A stretch of DNA of 64,000 nucleotides from Candidatus Flexifilum affinis. Its GTDB lineage: Bacteria > Chloroflexota > Anaerolineae > Aggregatilineales > Phototrophicaceae. A program made the position numbers and the translations under genes. The notes beneath the pieces were generated by a model. It saw only the letters and a program-made list of their open reading frames with translations, ran no database searches and was not told where the DNA came from. Shown one piece after another: positions 54,286 to 63,370 of the stretch. Numbering within the stretch: the first letter of the stretch is position 1; each line of letters begins with the position of its first letter. The stretch is taken from the NCBI GenBank assembly GCA_016713325.1, contig JADJPJ010000002.1, forward strand, positions 124,001 through 188,000, written 5' to 3'.

Positions 54286-56367
54286 ATGGCAACGACCTCT
54301 GGCAAGCAGCCCGGCCGGCCGCAGGACCCGACGACGCTTTCCATCTTGCCCGGAAGCGAGTCGCTGCCCCGGCAGATCGGCATCTTCCCGGCCTTCCGCG
54401 CCGCCCTGCTCGAAGACGCGGCGCGCCAACCGGCGCTGGCCGCTGGCTGGCGCGGTCGGGAGGTGCAGGAACTGGGCGTGATGCTCTTCGAGATGTGGGC
54501 CTACATCTGCGACGTGCTCTCGTTCTACGACCAGTTCAACGCCAACGAGAGCTACCTGCGCACGGCGCTGCGGGTGGCCGCCACCCGGCGGCTGATCCAT
54601 CTGCTCGGCTACGTACCGCGGCCGGCCGTGGCCGCGAGTGCCGATCTGGCCCTGACCCTTAGCGGCCGTCTGCCCGTGACCGTTCCGCAGGGGGCGGCCT
54701 TCCGCTCCGGCGCCTTCACCGGGTCGGATGGCACAGAGGAGAAGCCCCAGGTCTTCACCGCGCTGAACGCCGCTACCGTCCACCCCTTCGTCGACAAATT
54801 CAGCCTGAACGCCCAGCCAGCCGCTAGCTTTGGTTCAGGCGTTGGCAGCACCAGCATCACGAAGATCTACCTCAAGCCGCAGGGTGCGACTCTGCTGGAG
54901 GGCGACGCCTTCCTGATCCGCCGCGCAACCGACGCTCAGACCTACGCCGCCATGGCCGACACCATCGAGCCGATCACCGGCGAAGAGGGCACTGACCTGA
55001 TCGAGGTGACGCTCAAGCGCGCCATTTCGCTGCCGGCCACGCTCAACTTCGCAGGGGTGCGCGTCGAACGTGCCACCCAGACCGCCAAGCTCTTCAATCT
55101 GACCTCGATTTCTGGCAATCCGGCGATCTTCACCGCCAGTGGCTCGACGCTGCGTGTCCTGCTCAGCAGTTTGAACGAGACGATCAAGATCGGCGACCGG
55201 ATCATTTTCTCGTATGCGCTGCCCAATACCACGCCGCTCTGGTATACGGTCACCGGCGTGGCCAGCAAGAGCGTCAATTTCTCCCCGGCCGTCACCGTCA
55301 CCGTCGAAACCGACGACGGCGACAGCAGCATCACCACCCCGGCGCTCAAGATGCCGGTCACCGAGCTGTCCATCAATCTGGGCTACACCCCCGACGTCTT
55401 CGCAATGGCCCTGATCAATGCCGCCGCTCCCTGGATCACCATTCACCATGCCATCGTCAAGGCGGGCACGCCCACCGGCACGACCCGGACCACGATCGGC
55501 GCGGGGGATGTGCTCAAGGTCAACGAGAAGGTCGAGGTGCCGCCGGACGAGTACGAGCCGACGAACTTCATCGTCAAGGACTACGACGAGCGCGCCGTCA
55601 GCGTGACCGGCAGTCTGAAGGCCGACGGCACGCTCGACGTCGACCCGGCCTCCGCCTGGACCGGCGAACTCAAGCCGCCCCTGACGCTCTACGGTGCCCT
55701 GGTGCGCGTCACGCGGGGCGAGCAGGTGTCTGGTGAGTTGTTGGGCGTGGGCGACGGTTCGACACCGAATCAGCAGTTCAAGCTGAAGAAGAAGCCGCTC
55801 ACCTACGTCAACGCGCCATCCTCGGCCAATGCCAGCGGCGTCGCCAGCACGCTGGAGGTCTACGTCGACAACGTGCGCTGGTCCGAAGCGCCGGTGTTCT
55901 ATGGGGCAGACTCCGACGACCGCATCTACACCGTCCGCCAGAATGAAGACGGCGACTCGCTGATCACCTTCGGCGATGGCGAACGCGGCGCGCGGTTGAC
56001 GGCCGGAGCGCGCGTCACCGCCAATTACGTCTTCGGAGCGGGGGCCGCGGCGCCGCCCGCCAGCAGCATCACCCAGCCGGTCAAGGCCATCAAAGGCGTG
56101 GTCGCGGCGACCAACCCGCTGCCGGCGTTCGGCGGCGCGGCCGAAGAAGACGACGCCCTCATCAAACAGTACGCTCCCCGTTCGGCGCTCATGCTCGGCC
56201 GCGCCGTCTCGCTCGTCGACTACGAAGCGGTGGCCGCGGCGACCAGCGGCGTGCGCGGGTCGCCGCCGTCGACTGGGGCTGGAGCGAGACGCAGCAGCGC
56301 CCGGTGGTGCAGGTCTGGTACATCCCGACCGCCGAAAACGAGGGCGTCAACACGCTGGGATCGCTGA
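54286..56367 (+). CDS. Second baseplate J-type protein (Afp12/Pvc12-like), frame break near its end
   Basis: Begins with 54286 and has GREVQELGVMLFEMWAYICDVLSFYDQFNANESYLRTALR (about residues 60-100), the N-terminal helix region of Afp12-type proteins. NEDGDSLITFGDGERGARLTAGARVTANYVFGAG (near 560-590) and RSALMLGRAVSLVDYEAVAAATSGV follow. After about 56256 the frame turns to low-complexity sequence (TGAGARRSSARWCRSG), while the next frame continues as DWGWSETQQRPVVQVWYI. One base is missing in a GGG run near 56257. The full protein would run to 56768, about 828 residues. The gene lies four bases after the gpJ-like gene. Confidence 0.85.
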   Translation: MATTSGKQPGRPQDPTTLSILPGSESLPRQIGIFPAFRAALLEDAARQPALAAGWRGREVQELGVMLFEMWAYICDVLSFYDQFNANESYLRTALRVAATRRLIHLLGYVPRPAVAASADLALTLSGRLPVTVPQGAAFRSGAFTGSDGTEEKPQVFTALNAATVHPFVDKFSLNAQPAASFGSGVGSTSITKIYLKPQGATLLEGDAFLIRRATDAQTYAAMADTIEPITGEEGTDLIEVTLKRAISLPATLNFAGVRVERATQTAKLFNLTSISGNPAIFTASGSTLRVLLSSLNETIKIGDRIIFSYALPNTTPLWYTVTGVASKSVNFSPAVTVTVETDDGDSSITTPALKMPVTELSINLGYTPDVFAMALINAAAPWITIHHAIVKAGTPTGTTRTTIGAGDVLKVNEKVEVPPDEYEPTNFIVKDYDERAVSVTGSLKADGTLDVDPASAWTGELKPPLTLYGALVRVTRGEQVSGELLGVGDGSTPNQQFKLKKKPLTYVNAPSSANASGVASTLEVYVDNVRWSEAPVFYGADSDDRIYTVRQNEDGDSLITFGDGERGARLTAGARVTANYVFGAGAAAPPASSITQPVKAIKGVVAATNPLPAFGGAAEEDDALIKQYAPRSALMLGRAVSLVDYEAVAAATSGVRGSPPSTGAGARRSSARWCRSGTSRPPKTRASTRWDR

Positions 56368-56768
56368 TCCGCGATCGGCTGGAGGCGGTCTCGGCCGTGG
56401 GCGTGCCCTTCGAGGTGATGGCTGCGACCAAGAAGGCGCGCACCATCACCGTCGGCATCCTGGTCGAGTCCGACTACGCCGTCGATCCGGTCGTCGCCGA
56501 CACTCAGGCGGCGCTGGAGGCCGCGCTGCTGCCGGAGGTGCTCGGCATCGGCGCGACCCTGTTCCGCAGCAAAGTGCTGGCCGTCGCCGGTGCGGTCGAA
56601 GGGGTGGCCGCGCCGCTGGACGTCTTCGTCGGCAGCAAGCTCATGGAGAAGGCGGGCATCAAGGCCGGCGCCGGCAAGTATTTCGAGTTCACCGTCGTCA
56701 TCAGCGCCAAGGTCGAACAGGCTAACCGCGCCAAGGGCGGGGCGGTGGTAGGAGATATTGCGCCATGA
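56304..56768 (+). CDS. C-terminal part of the second baseplate J-type protein
   Basis: 154 codons that belong to the 54286 gene after the frame break. VVQVWYIPTAENEGVNTLGSLIRDRLEAVSAVGVPFEVMAATKKARTITVGI is the terminal domain of Afp12/gpJ-like proteins. The true coding in this frame starts earlier, near 56256, with VAAVDWGWSET. GTG at 56304 would be an unlikely independent start because no ribosome site is seen. The stop overlaps the next start by four bases. Confidence 0.7.
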   Translation: MVQVWYIPTAENEGVNTLGSLIRDRLEAVSAVGVPFEVMAATKKARTITVGILVESDYAVDPVVADTQAALEAALLPEVLGIGATLFRSKVLAVAGAVEGVAAPLDVFVGSKLMEKAGIKAGAGKYFEFTVVISAKVEQANRAKGGAVVGDIAP

Positions 56769-58990
56769 GCGAAGTGTTCGACCTCGACCGTTATGTCGAG
56801 TATTACACCGAAAAACTCTGGGCCATGATCCCGGAAGTCTATCGCACTGAGGACGGCCTGGCCCTGAGTCCCGGCGTGCTGCGCGCTATCGTGCAGACCT
56901 GGGCCAAACAGGCTGCCGCGTTGCGTCGAAGCCAGGACCGCACCTGGGAAGACCTGTTCATCGAGCTGTGCAGCCAGTGGGCTATCCCCTATATTGGCGA
57001 TCTGGTGGCGACGCGGCTGGTCTCGGCGCAGAACCCGCGCGGGCAGCGCATCGACGTGGCCAAGACCATCTACTATCGCCGCCGCGCCGGGACAGTCCGC
57101 GTGCTGGAGGAGCTGATCTCCGACTTGACGGCCTGGGAAGGGGTGGTGGTTGAGGGCTGGAAGACGCTGGGCCGGACCTTCCATCGGCTCGACCTGCCGC
57201 CAGTGCCGCGCGGCCGCCTGACGCCGACCCCGCCGGGCGGCATCGCCGATCTGCGCCGGGCCGACAGCACCCGGTTGGTCGGCGGGCCGTTTGACGAGTT
57301 CTACTACACGCCGGATGTGCGCCGGACCGCGCCCTATGGCATCAGCAAGATCGGCTTTCACCTCTTCCGCCTGCTGGCCGTCAAGCTGCGCGGCGTCGAC
57401 CCACGGCCCATGGGCGGCGCGCCGGATGGGCAGGGCTACACCTTTGATCCGTCGGGCCGCGACGTGCCGCTGTTTTCCCGGCGTACCCGTCCCGAGCGCT
57501 GGGACGAGTGGCACTCCGCGCTGGAGTACGAACTTCCCGCGCCCATCCCCTGCCGCCTGCTGGCCGAGGCCGTCTACCGGTTCAGCAGCGCCGACGTCGA
57601 CGACATCGCCGCCGAGACGGGACTGGCGGCCGCCGCTGCCGACGATCTGCGGACCATGGCCAATGCCCGCTTCGACGCCGAATGGAAGCTGCGCCAGCGC
57701 CTGGCCATGCAGCCGAACAGCGCCGCGCTCCTGACCGAGCCCGTCTACCAGGCGATTCTGCGCATTGCCGCCGAGCCGGACTGCGGCAAGCACCACCTGC
57801 TGCCGGACTCGGTCACGGTCTACGAGGATTTCGCCAACAACGTCGTCGCCCCGAACGAGTCGACGGCCGCCGCCAATCTGTCCGGATGGGCGAGCAACGC
57901 CACCTTCAAGCGGACGTTGATCGACCCGGAGCGCGGCCGCCTCCTCGTCTACGATCCCGCGCCCGCCGACGTGCGCGTCGATTATCACGTCGGCGTCTAC
58001 ATGGCCTTCGGCGCGGGCGGCTTCCCGCGCAACTTCACCGAGACGCCCGATAACGCCTTCTCCGGCGGCGGCGCGGCGCTCAACGCCCTGCCCAACGCCG
58101 GCGTCACGATGATCGACGACAGCCGCACCTACACTCCGGTCGGCGACGTGGCCGGCATCACGGAGATGACCCTGGCCGCCGCCGATCTGGCCCGGCCGTA
58201 CCTGCGCCTGAACGCCGACTGGGCGCTGACCAGCGCCGCCCCGGCGCCGAACGTCGAGGACGGCGTGCTAACTCTCGACGGCCTGTGGCTCGGCGCGGAA
58301 GGGGCCCCGCGCGCACTGGTACTGGATGGCGATTACGAGTCCGTCACCCTGCGCTACTGCACGCTCGACCCTGGCGGCGTCGATGCCGACGGCAATCCTA
58401 TCGAGCCGGTGTCGCTGGTCATTCGCGGCTTTGTCGAGATGCTCACCATCGACCACTGCGCGCTCGGCCCGGTGCGTCTGGACGGCGGCTCGGTCGAATC
58501 GGTGATCATTCGCGACTCGACGCTGCAATCGCGCGACGAGAACACGCCGGCGCTGGTGCTCAACACCGGCATGGTCGATATGGCGCGCACCACCGTCCTG
58601 GGGAGCGTCGACGTGCTGCGGCTGTATGCCACTGACTGCCTGATCGCCGGGCTGGTTGACGTCACCGATACCCAGGAGGGCTGCTTCCGTTTCAGCGCCG
58701 CCGTCGCCATCGGCGAAGCCGGCGGCAGCCGCGTCCCACGCCCGTACGAGTCCGTCTCGCTGACGGCCGGCGAGGTCGGCGGGCTGTTCGTCAGCCGCGA
58801 CTACGGCCAGCCGGGTTATGCCATGCTGCGCCTGGTTGCGCCGGCGACGATCGCGCGCGGCGGCGAGGACGGCGCGGAGATGGGCGTCTACAGCGGTGCC
58901 CTGGCGCCGTACAAGGTGGATGGTCTGAACGCGAAAATTGCGGAATTCATGCCGTTCGGGCTGATTCCGGTCTTTGTCTATCACACATGA
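56765..58990 (+). CDS. Tail protein I-like baseplate protein with a C-terminal beta-helix domain
   Basis: 741-aa protein. Residues about 1-140 match the gpI-type tail proteins: YYTEKLWAMIPEVYRTEDG, QTWAKQAAALRRSQDRTWEDLFIELC and AKTIYYRRRAGTVRVLEELISDLTAW. The rest is not phage-like. The 460-690 region has the short repeated strands of a parallel beta-helix, for example LVIRGFVEMLTIDHCALGPVRLDGGSVESVIIRDSTLQS. It probably sits on the baseplate rim and exposes the beta-helix for contact with other proteins or target cells. ATG overlaps the previous stop. Confidence 0.78.
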   Translation: MSEVFDLDRYVEYYTEKLWAMIPEVYRTEDGLALSPGVLRAIVQTWAKQAAALRRSQDRTWEDLFIELCSQWAIPYIGDLVATRLVSAQNPRGQRIDVAKTIYYRRRAGTVRVLEELISDLTAWEGVVVEGWKTLGRTFHRLDLPPVPRGRLTPTPPGGIADLRRADSTRLVGGPFDEFYYTPDVRRTAPYGISKIGFHLFRLLAVKLRGVDPRPMGGAPDGQGYTFDPSGRDVPLFSRRTRPERWDEWHSALEYELPAPIPCRLLAEAVYRFSSADVDDIAAETGLAAAAADDLRTMANARFDAEWKLRQRLAMQPNSAALLTEPVYQAILRIAAEPDCGKHHLLPDSVTVYEDFANNVVAPNESTAAANLSGWASNATFKRTLIDPERGRLLVYDPAPADVRVDYHVGVYMAFGAGGFPRNFTETPDNAFSGGGAALNALPNAGVTMIDDSRTYTPVGDVAGITEMTLAAADLARPYLRLNADWALTSAAPAPNVEDGVLTLDGLWLGAEGAPRALVLDGDYESVTLRYCTLDPGGVDADGNPIEPVSLVIRGFVEMLTIDHCALGPVRLDGGSVESVIIRDSTLQSRDENTPALVLNTGMVDMARTTVLGSVDVLRLYATDCLIAGLVDVTDTQEGCFRFSAAVAIGEAGGSRVPRPYESVSLTAGEVGGLFVSRDYGQPGYAMLRLVAPATIARGGEDGAEMGVYSGALAPYKVDGLNAKIAEFMPFGLIPVFVYHT

Positions 58991-59039
58991 ACTTACGGTC
59001 TCGCTCTACCGGCGACAGTACGGAGTAGGGGGCAGCGTT

Positions 59040-61337
59040 GTGAGCACTCAAGACATTTCACGATCCATGTTCGACCGGCGCAAGCATTACACGGGTACCT
59101 GGATGCAGCAGGGGCGGTTGATCACCGATTTCGATTGGGGTGACGACCAGGAGATCGCTGCCGAGGAGCAGCGCCAGACGCGCCTCGACGTCATCGGCGG
59201 CTATGGGTCGTCGAACGATGGCTTCCGCGTCCAGAACGTGCGGGTGTTCAACGGCGCAAACGGCGACTCGGTCGAGTTCGACATCCTGCCGGGCACCCTG
59301 TACCTGGGCGGGTTGCGGCTGGCGCTGGACCAGTTGGAGACGTACCTGACGCAGAGCGACTACCTCCAGGTGCCGCTGGTCGACCCGGCCGGCCAGGGGG
59401 CGCGCCACGATCTGGTGTTCATTGAAGCCTACGAAGTGCCGGTCAGCGCCGTCGAAGATGGCGAGCTGCTCGACCCTGCCCTCGGCGGGGTGGATACGGC
59501 GCAGCGCCGCCGTCGCTACCAGCGCGTTCGCGTCATCGAGAACGTCGGCAATATCGACTGCGAAGGGGCATGGGCGCTGATCGGCGAGCTGCTGGCCGAG
59601 GCCGGCGCCGGCCTCATCGGCGAGGACTACCGCCAGACGGTCGATACGCTGCTCACCGTCACCTACACTGAAGACGAGGGCGACGACGATCTGTGCGAGC
59701 CGGCCATTGGCGGCGGCTACCTGGGCGCGGAGAATCAAGCCATCCGCGTGCAGTTGGTCAGCAACGACACCTTCGTCTGGGGCACCGACAATGGCGCGCC
59801 TCTTTATCGCGTGACCCTCCCCGCCGCGCCGAACCGCACCGTCGTCGAGATGATCACCCCGCCGCGCGACGACTACAGTTCCCCGCAGGTGGGGCAGGTG
59901 ATCGAGATCCTGCCCTGGAGCGCGATCCTGCCCAACGGCGAGGTCACTGCCGGCATCAGCGGCCACCTGACCCGCATCGCCGATGTCGACGCCGCCGACC
60001 CGGCCGCCGGCGGGCGCATCACCATCACCCTGGCCGATGGCGTGCCGGAAGCCGGCTTTGAGGATTGGCGGAACCGCCCGGATGCCGCTGAGCTGGAAGG
60101 CGCGGGCGAGGAACTGCACTACTACATGCGCATCTGGAACCGTGGAGCGGATCTGGCCTCGCCGCCGGCCGTGCCGTTCGTGGTGGGCACGCCCGTGGCG
60201 CTGGGCACGACCGGTCTGGAAGTGACCTTCGCCGGAGCCGACGCTGCCCCGGAGACCTTCTGGGTTATCGCCGCCCGCCCGCAGACGCCGACGCAGGTGC
60301 TGCCCTGGGGACTGGAAGAAGGGCATCCGCCGGAGGGCGTCTTCCGCTACCTGGCGCCGCTGGCCATCGTCCACTTCCAGGCCGACGGCGACATCGACAT
60401 CGACGACTGCCGGCCGCCCTTCCGCCCGCTGACCGCTCAGTACACCTGCTGCCGCTACACCGTCGGCGACGGCAAAACCAGCAGCGGCGACTTCGACGAT
60501 CTGATGCTGGCCATCGACCACCTGCCGGACTCCGGCGGCGAGATCTGTCTGCTGCCGGGCACCCACCTCGCCAACGTGATCCTCGACGGGCGGCCCGACA
60601 TCACCATCTGCGGCTGCGGCAGTCGATCGCGCATCATCCCGATCCAGGCTGACGGCGGGGCAGTCCTGCGCGTCATCGACTCCAGCAACATCAGTTTCTG
60701 CAATTTCGAGGTCATCTCCGTCGTCGGCACCGGCATTGCCGCCGAGGGCGTCCAGGGCCTGCGACTGACCGACCTGCGCGTGCTGGCCTACAAAGTCGGC
60801 ATCGACGTCGAGGCCGGCCAGGATGTGGAGATCTTGCGGTGCCTCGTCCGCATGCTCGACAAGGAAGGCGCCGATGTTGGCATCTACGCTCAGGCTGACC
60901 GGCTGGTGATCGAGGACTGCGACGTGCAGGTCATCCCGCCCGGTTTTCTCCCCACGCCGCCGGACGACGATGGCGACGACGACACGCCTCCGCCCGATCC
61001 GACCGACCCGTGCGCGGAACCCGAGGGTTCTATCTCAATCTCAACTACCTGGTCTTCTATGCCAATGCCGTCTGGTCGCTGGCGACGCTGTTCTTCACGC
61101 CGGCCAATCCCTATCTTGCGCTCGGCGGCATTCAGATCGGCAGCGGCACCGACACGGCGCGGCTCACCCGCAATCTGGTCTCCGGCGGGGCCGGCAATGG
61201 CATCACCCTTGGCAGCGACATCGGCGACATCCTGGTCGAACAGCAGCCCCCGCCGTCGAATCTGCTGCGTTTCAAGCACGACGCGCAGTCGATCTACGGC
61301 TGGATCTACTTCGAAGAGAAGCCGATTGGCGGCATGA
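59040..61337 (+). CDS. DUF6519 plus beta-helix protein, N-terminal part before a frame break
   Basis: GTG start at 59040 with GTAGGGGG eight bases upstream. An earlier in-frame ATG at 58974 overlaps the previous gene and is less likely. The opening DISRSMFDRRKHYTGTWMQQGRLITDFDWGDDQEI is the DUF6519 signature, found in eCIS and related loci. TCCRYTVGDGKTSSGDFDDLMLAIDHLPDSGGEICLLPGTH (around residue 480) begins a right-handed beta-helix domain, which continues to about 61000. Past about 61017 this frame is no longer coding-like (SISTTWSSMPMPSG). The next frame resumes as RGFYLNLNYLVFYANAV. One C missing in CCC near 61015 explains the change. Confidence 0.82.
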   Translation: MSTQDISRSMFDRRKHYTGTWMQQGRLITDFDWGDDQEIAAEEQRQTRLDVIGGYGSSNDGFRVQNVRVFNGANGDSVEFDILPGTLYLGGLRLALDQLETYLTQSDYLQVPLVDPAGQGARHDLVFIEAYEVPVSAVEDGELLDPALGGVDTAQRRRRYQRVRVIENVGNIDCEGAWALIGELLAEAGAGLIGEDYRQTVDTLLTVTYTEDEGDDDLCEPAIGGGYLGAENQAIRVQLVSNDTFVWGTDNGAPLYRVTLPAAPNRTVVEMITPPRDDYSSPQVGQVIEILPWSAILPNGEVTAGISGHLTRIADVDAADPAAGGRITITLADGVPEAGFEDWRNRPDAAELEGAGEELHYYMRIWNRGADLASPPAVPFVVGTPVALGTTGLEVTFAGADAAPETFWVIAARPQTPTQVLPWGLEEGHPPEGVFRYLAPLAIVHFQADGDIDIDDCRPPFRPLTAQYTCCRYTVGDGKTSSGDFDDLMLAIDHLPDSGGEICLLPGTHLANVILDGRPDITICGCGSRSRIIPIQADGGAVLRVIDSSNISFCNFEVISVVGTGIAAEGVQGLRLTDLRVLAYKVGIDVEAGQDVEILRCLVRMLDKEGADVGIYAQADRLVIEDCDVQVIPPGFLPTPPDDDGDDDTPPPDPTDPCAEPEGSISISTTWSSMPMPSGRWRRCSSRRPIPILRSAAFRSAAAPTRRGSPAIWSPAGPAMASPLAATSATSWSNSSPRRRICCVSSTTRSRSTAGSTSKRSRLAA

Positions 61338-63316
61338 CCATCACCTTCCGCGACGTCAACACCGGAAGCGTCTACTCCATGCCTGTCAACGACGAAGGCG
61401 TCTTCAACGACAAGCTGCCGCCTGGTGAATACGAGGTCTACGTCTCCGATCCGAGCTTCGAGGCCGCCAACATCCAACTGGTGGACGGCCCCTACTACTA
61501 TCGGGTCGAACTGCGCGAGGCCGAGCAGGCCCCGCCGCCCGTCGGCAGCATCGCCGATCTGCTGGCCTTCATCTACGACACCACCATCGAAGGCTGCACC
61601 ATCGCCAACATGGGACTCTCCGGCATTGGCGTGCCGCGCTTCGATACCGCCGATCTGGCGGCCCGCAATGGTTTCGCCAACAAGGCGGTGACCTTCGTCA
61701 GCCAGCAGCAGCTTCTGATGGTCTATATCCTGACCGGTACGGTGACTGGCTTTGTCATCAACCTGATCATCCACCGCAACCAGATTCAGCGCTGCCTGCA
61801 AAACGTCAACATCCCGCGCGCGCAGAACTTTATTCTGGAGCGTGGCATCGGCGGCATTTCGCTGGCGCTGACCGACGGCCTGACCATTACCGAGAACAGC
61901 GTCGAGGACTGCGGGCGCGGGCCGGTGCAGCCGGTCTGCGGCATCTTCGCCTCGTTCTCCATCGACGTGACCATCAAGGATAACCACATCCTCGACAACG
62001 GTCGCGCGCTGACGGCGGTGGAAATTCTGGGCGATCAGACGAATGACTTCACGACCGTGGTGACCGGCAACGATGTTGAAACGGGCGCGACTCTCAATAA
62101 CGAAGTCGCCGTGAACCGCGTGGTCACACGCGATGTCGCCTTAGAACGTCGTGTCGCCGACCGGCAGAACCGCGCGCGCTATGCCGCCGCCGACTCCGGC
62201 TACAGCTATGCGGGGCCGGGCGCTGCCGCTGGGGCAGCCGTCAGCATCAACGACTTCGTCGCCAACCCGAATATTCAACTGCTCAATGGGCCGCGCGGCG
62301 GTATCGTACTCGCCCTGTGCTTCGGCAGCAATATATTTGCCCGACCGCGCCAGGCGAGCTACGTCAGGAACATCGACGGTGTCAGCAGCAGCTTCACCGC
62401 CGCCGCCGTGGACGACCCTCTGCGCGGCGTCACGACCGCCGCCGAGGGCCGCCATGCCGCGCGCATCGAGGGCAACTACGTCATGCAGCCCTTCGGCCGG
62501 GCGCTCTTCTTCGGTGGCGCCGGCTCGATGTCGGTGGTCGACAACCAATTCCTGTGTGACCAGGCGTTGACCCGCGCGCTCGACACGACCACCGCCGGGC
62601 TGATGGGCATGCTGGCCGGAATGATGAACGCCGGTGGCATCGACTTTCTGGGCACCAACGTCATGATCCTCAACCTGGGCACCGGCTTCTATCTGCTGCA
62701 CCTCCTTCGGCTTCTGTTGGGGAACGACGATCAGCAGGCAACCGACCTGGACGTGCCGCTCGCCTACCCGGATGGCAACGTGCTGTTCAACAGCAACCAA
62801 CTCCGCCAGGGCGATGCCGGCGAGCGGCCGACCGTCCTCTCGATCGTCTCGCTGGACGATGTTAGCCTGGAGAACAATCAGGTCGACGTCCTGAATGGCA
62901 ACGCCGTCCTTTCGACGGCGGTCATCCTCGCGCTCAGCACCCGTGCCAGCACCAACCGCTTCAAGGAGCCGATCGCGCCGTTCCTCCAGCAGGGCACTGC
63001 TCCGCCGGTGGTCGGGGGCATCGACAACGCGGTTGGGATATCGGTGAATGCACAGGCCATCGCCGGGCGCTACTCGCTCATCAACACTGGTCTGTTCATG
63101 GCTTCCAGCTTTGGCAATCAGGGGCACTACTGCTTCGCCGTGCTGTCGGGCAGTACCACCGCGCCGCCCATCAATTCCGGCAATCAGTCGCTGCTCGGGC
63201 CGATCCTGGGCTGCAAGGAGATCACCGCGCCGCCGCCGTCGCAGGTGGTTGTCGTCGCCTTCGTGCTGCTGTACCTGAGCACCGTGTTCATGAATCTGGG
63301 CGGGACCGACACTTGA
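61010..63316 (+). CDS. C-terminal part of the DUF6519/beta-helix protein
   Basis: Continues the 59040 gene in another frame, giving a total of about 1,425 residues. It has long right-handed beta-helix repeats (RNLVSGGAGNGITLGSDIGDI, ITENSVEDCGRGPVQ). An embedded carboxypeptidase-regulatory-like Ig domain (PIGGMTITFRDVNTGSVYSMPVNDEGVFNDKLPPGEYEVYV, about residues 107-147) and a hydrophobic segment (LLMVYILTGTVTGFVINLIIH) also occur. The last 200 residues again resemble helix turns. Such long solenoids resemble tail-spike adhesins or polysaccharide-binding fibres. The start shown is only where the frame becomes open; no independent start is supported. Confidence 0.72.
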   Translation: MRGTRGFYLNLNYLVFYANAVWSLATLFFTPANPYLALGGIQIGSGTDTARLTRNLVSGGAGNGITLGSDIGDILVEQQPPPSNLLRFKHDAQSIYGWIYFEEKPIGGMTITFRDVNTGSVYSMPVNDEGVFNDKLPPGEYEVYVSDPSFEAANIQLVDGPYYYRVELREAEQAPPPVGSIADLLAFIYDTTIEGCTIANMGLSGIGVPRFDTADLAARNGFANKAVTFVSQQQLLMVYILTGTVTGFVINLIIHRNQIQRCLQNVNIPRAQNFILERGIGGISLALTDGLTITENSVEDCGRGPVQPVCGIFASFSIDVTIKDNHILDNGRALTAVEILGDQTNDFTTVVTGNDVETGATLNNEVAVNRVVTRDVALERRVADRQNRARYAAADSGYSYAGPGAAAGAAVSINDFVANPNIQLLNGPRGGIVLALCFGSNIFARPRQASYVRNIDGVSSSFTAAAVDDPLRGVTTAAEGRHAARIEGNYVMQPFGRALFFGGAGSMSVVDNQFLCDQALTRALDTTTAGLMGMLAGMMNAGGIDFLGTNVMILNLGTGFYLLHLLRLLLGNDDQQATDLDVPLAYPDGNVLFNSNQLRQGDAGERPTVLSIVSLDDVSLENNQVDVLNGNAVLSTAVILALSTRASTNRFKEPIAPFLQQGTAPPVVGGIDNAVGISVNAQAIAGRYSLINTGLFMASSFGNQGHYCFAVLSGSTTAPPINSGNQSLLGPILGCKEITAPPPSQVVVVAFVLLYLSTVFMNLGGTDT

Positions 63317-63370
63317 TCGGCGCGAGGAATACGTCACCGAGGAACGAGATCCGAGTGAGACGAGGATAAG

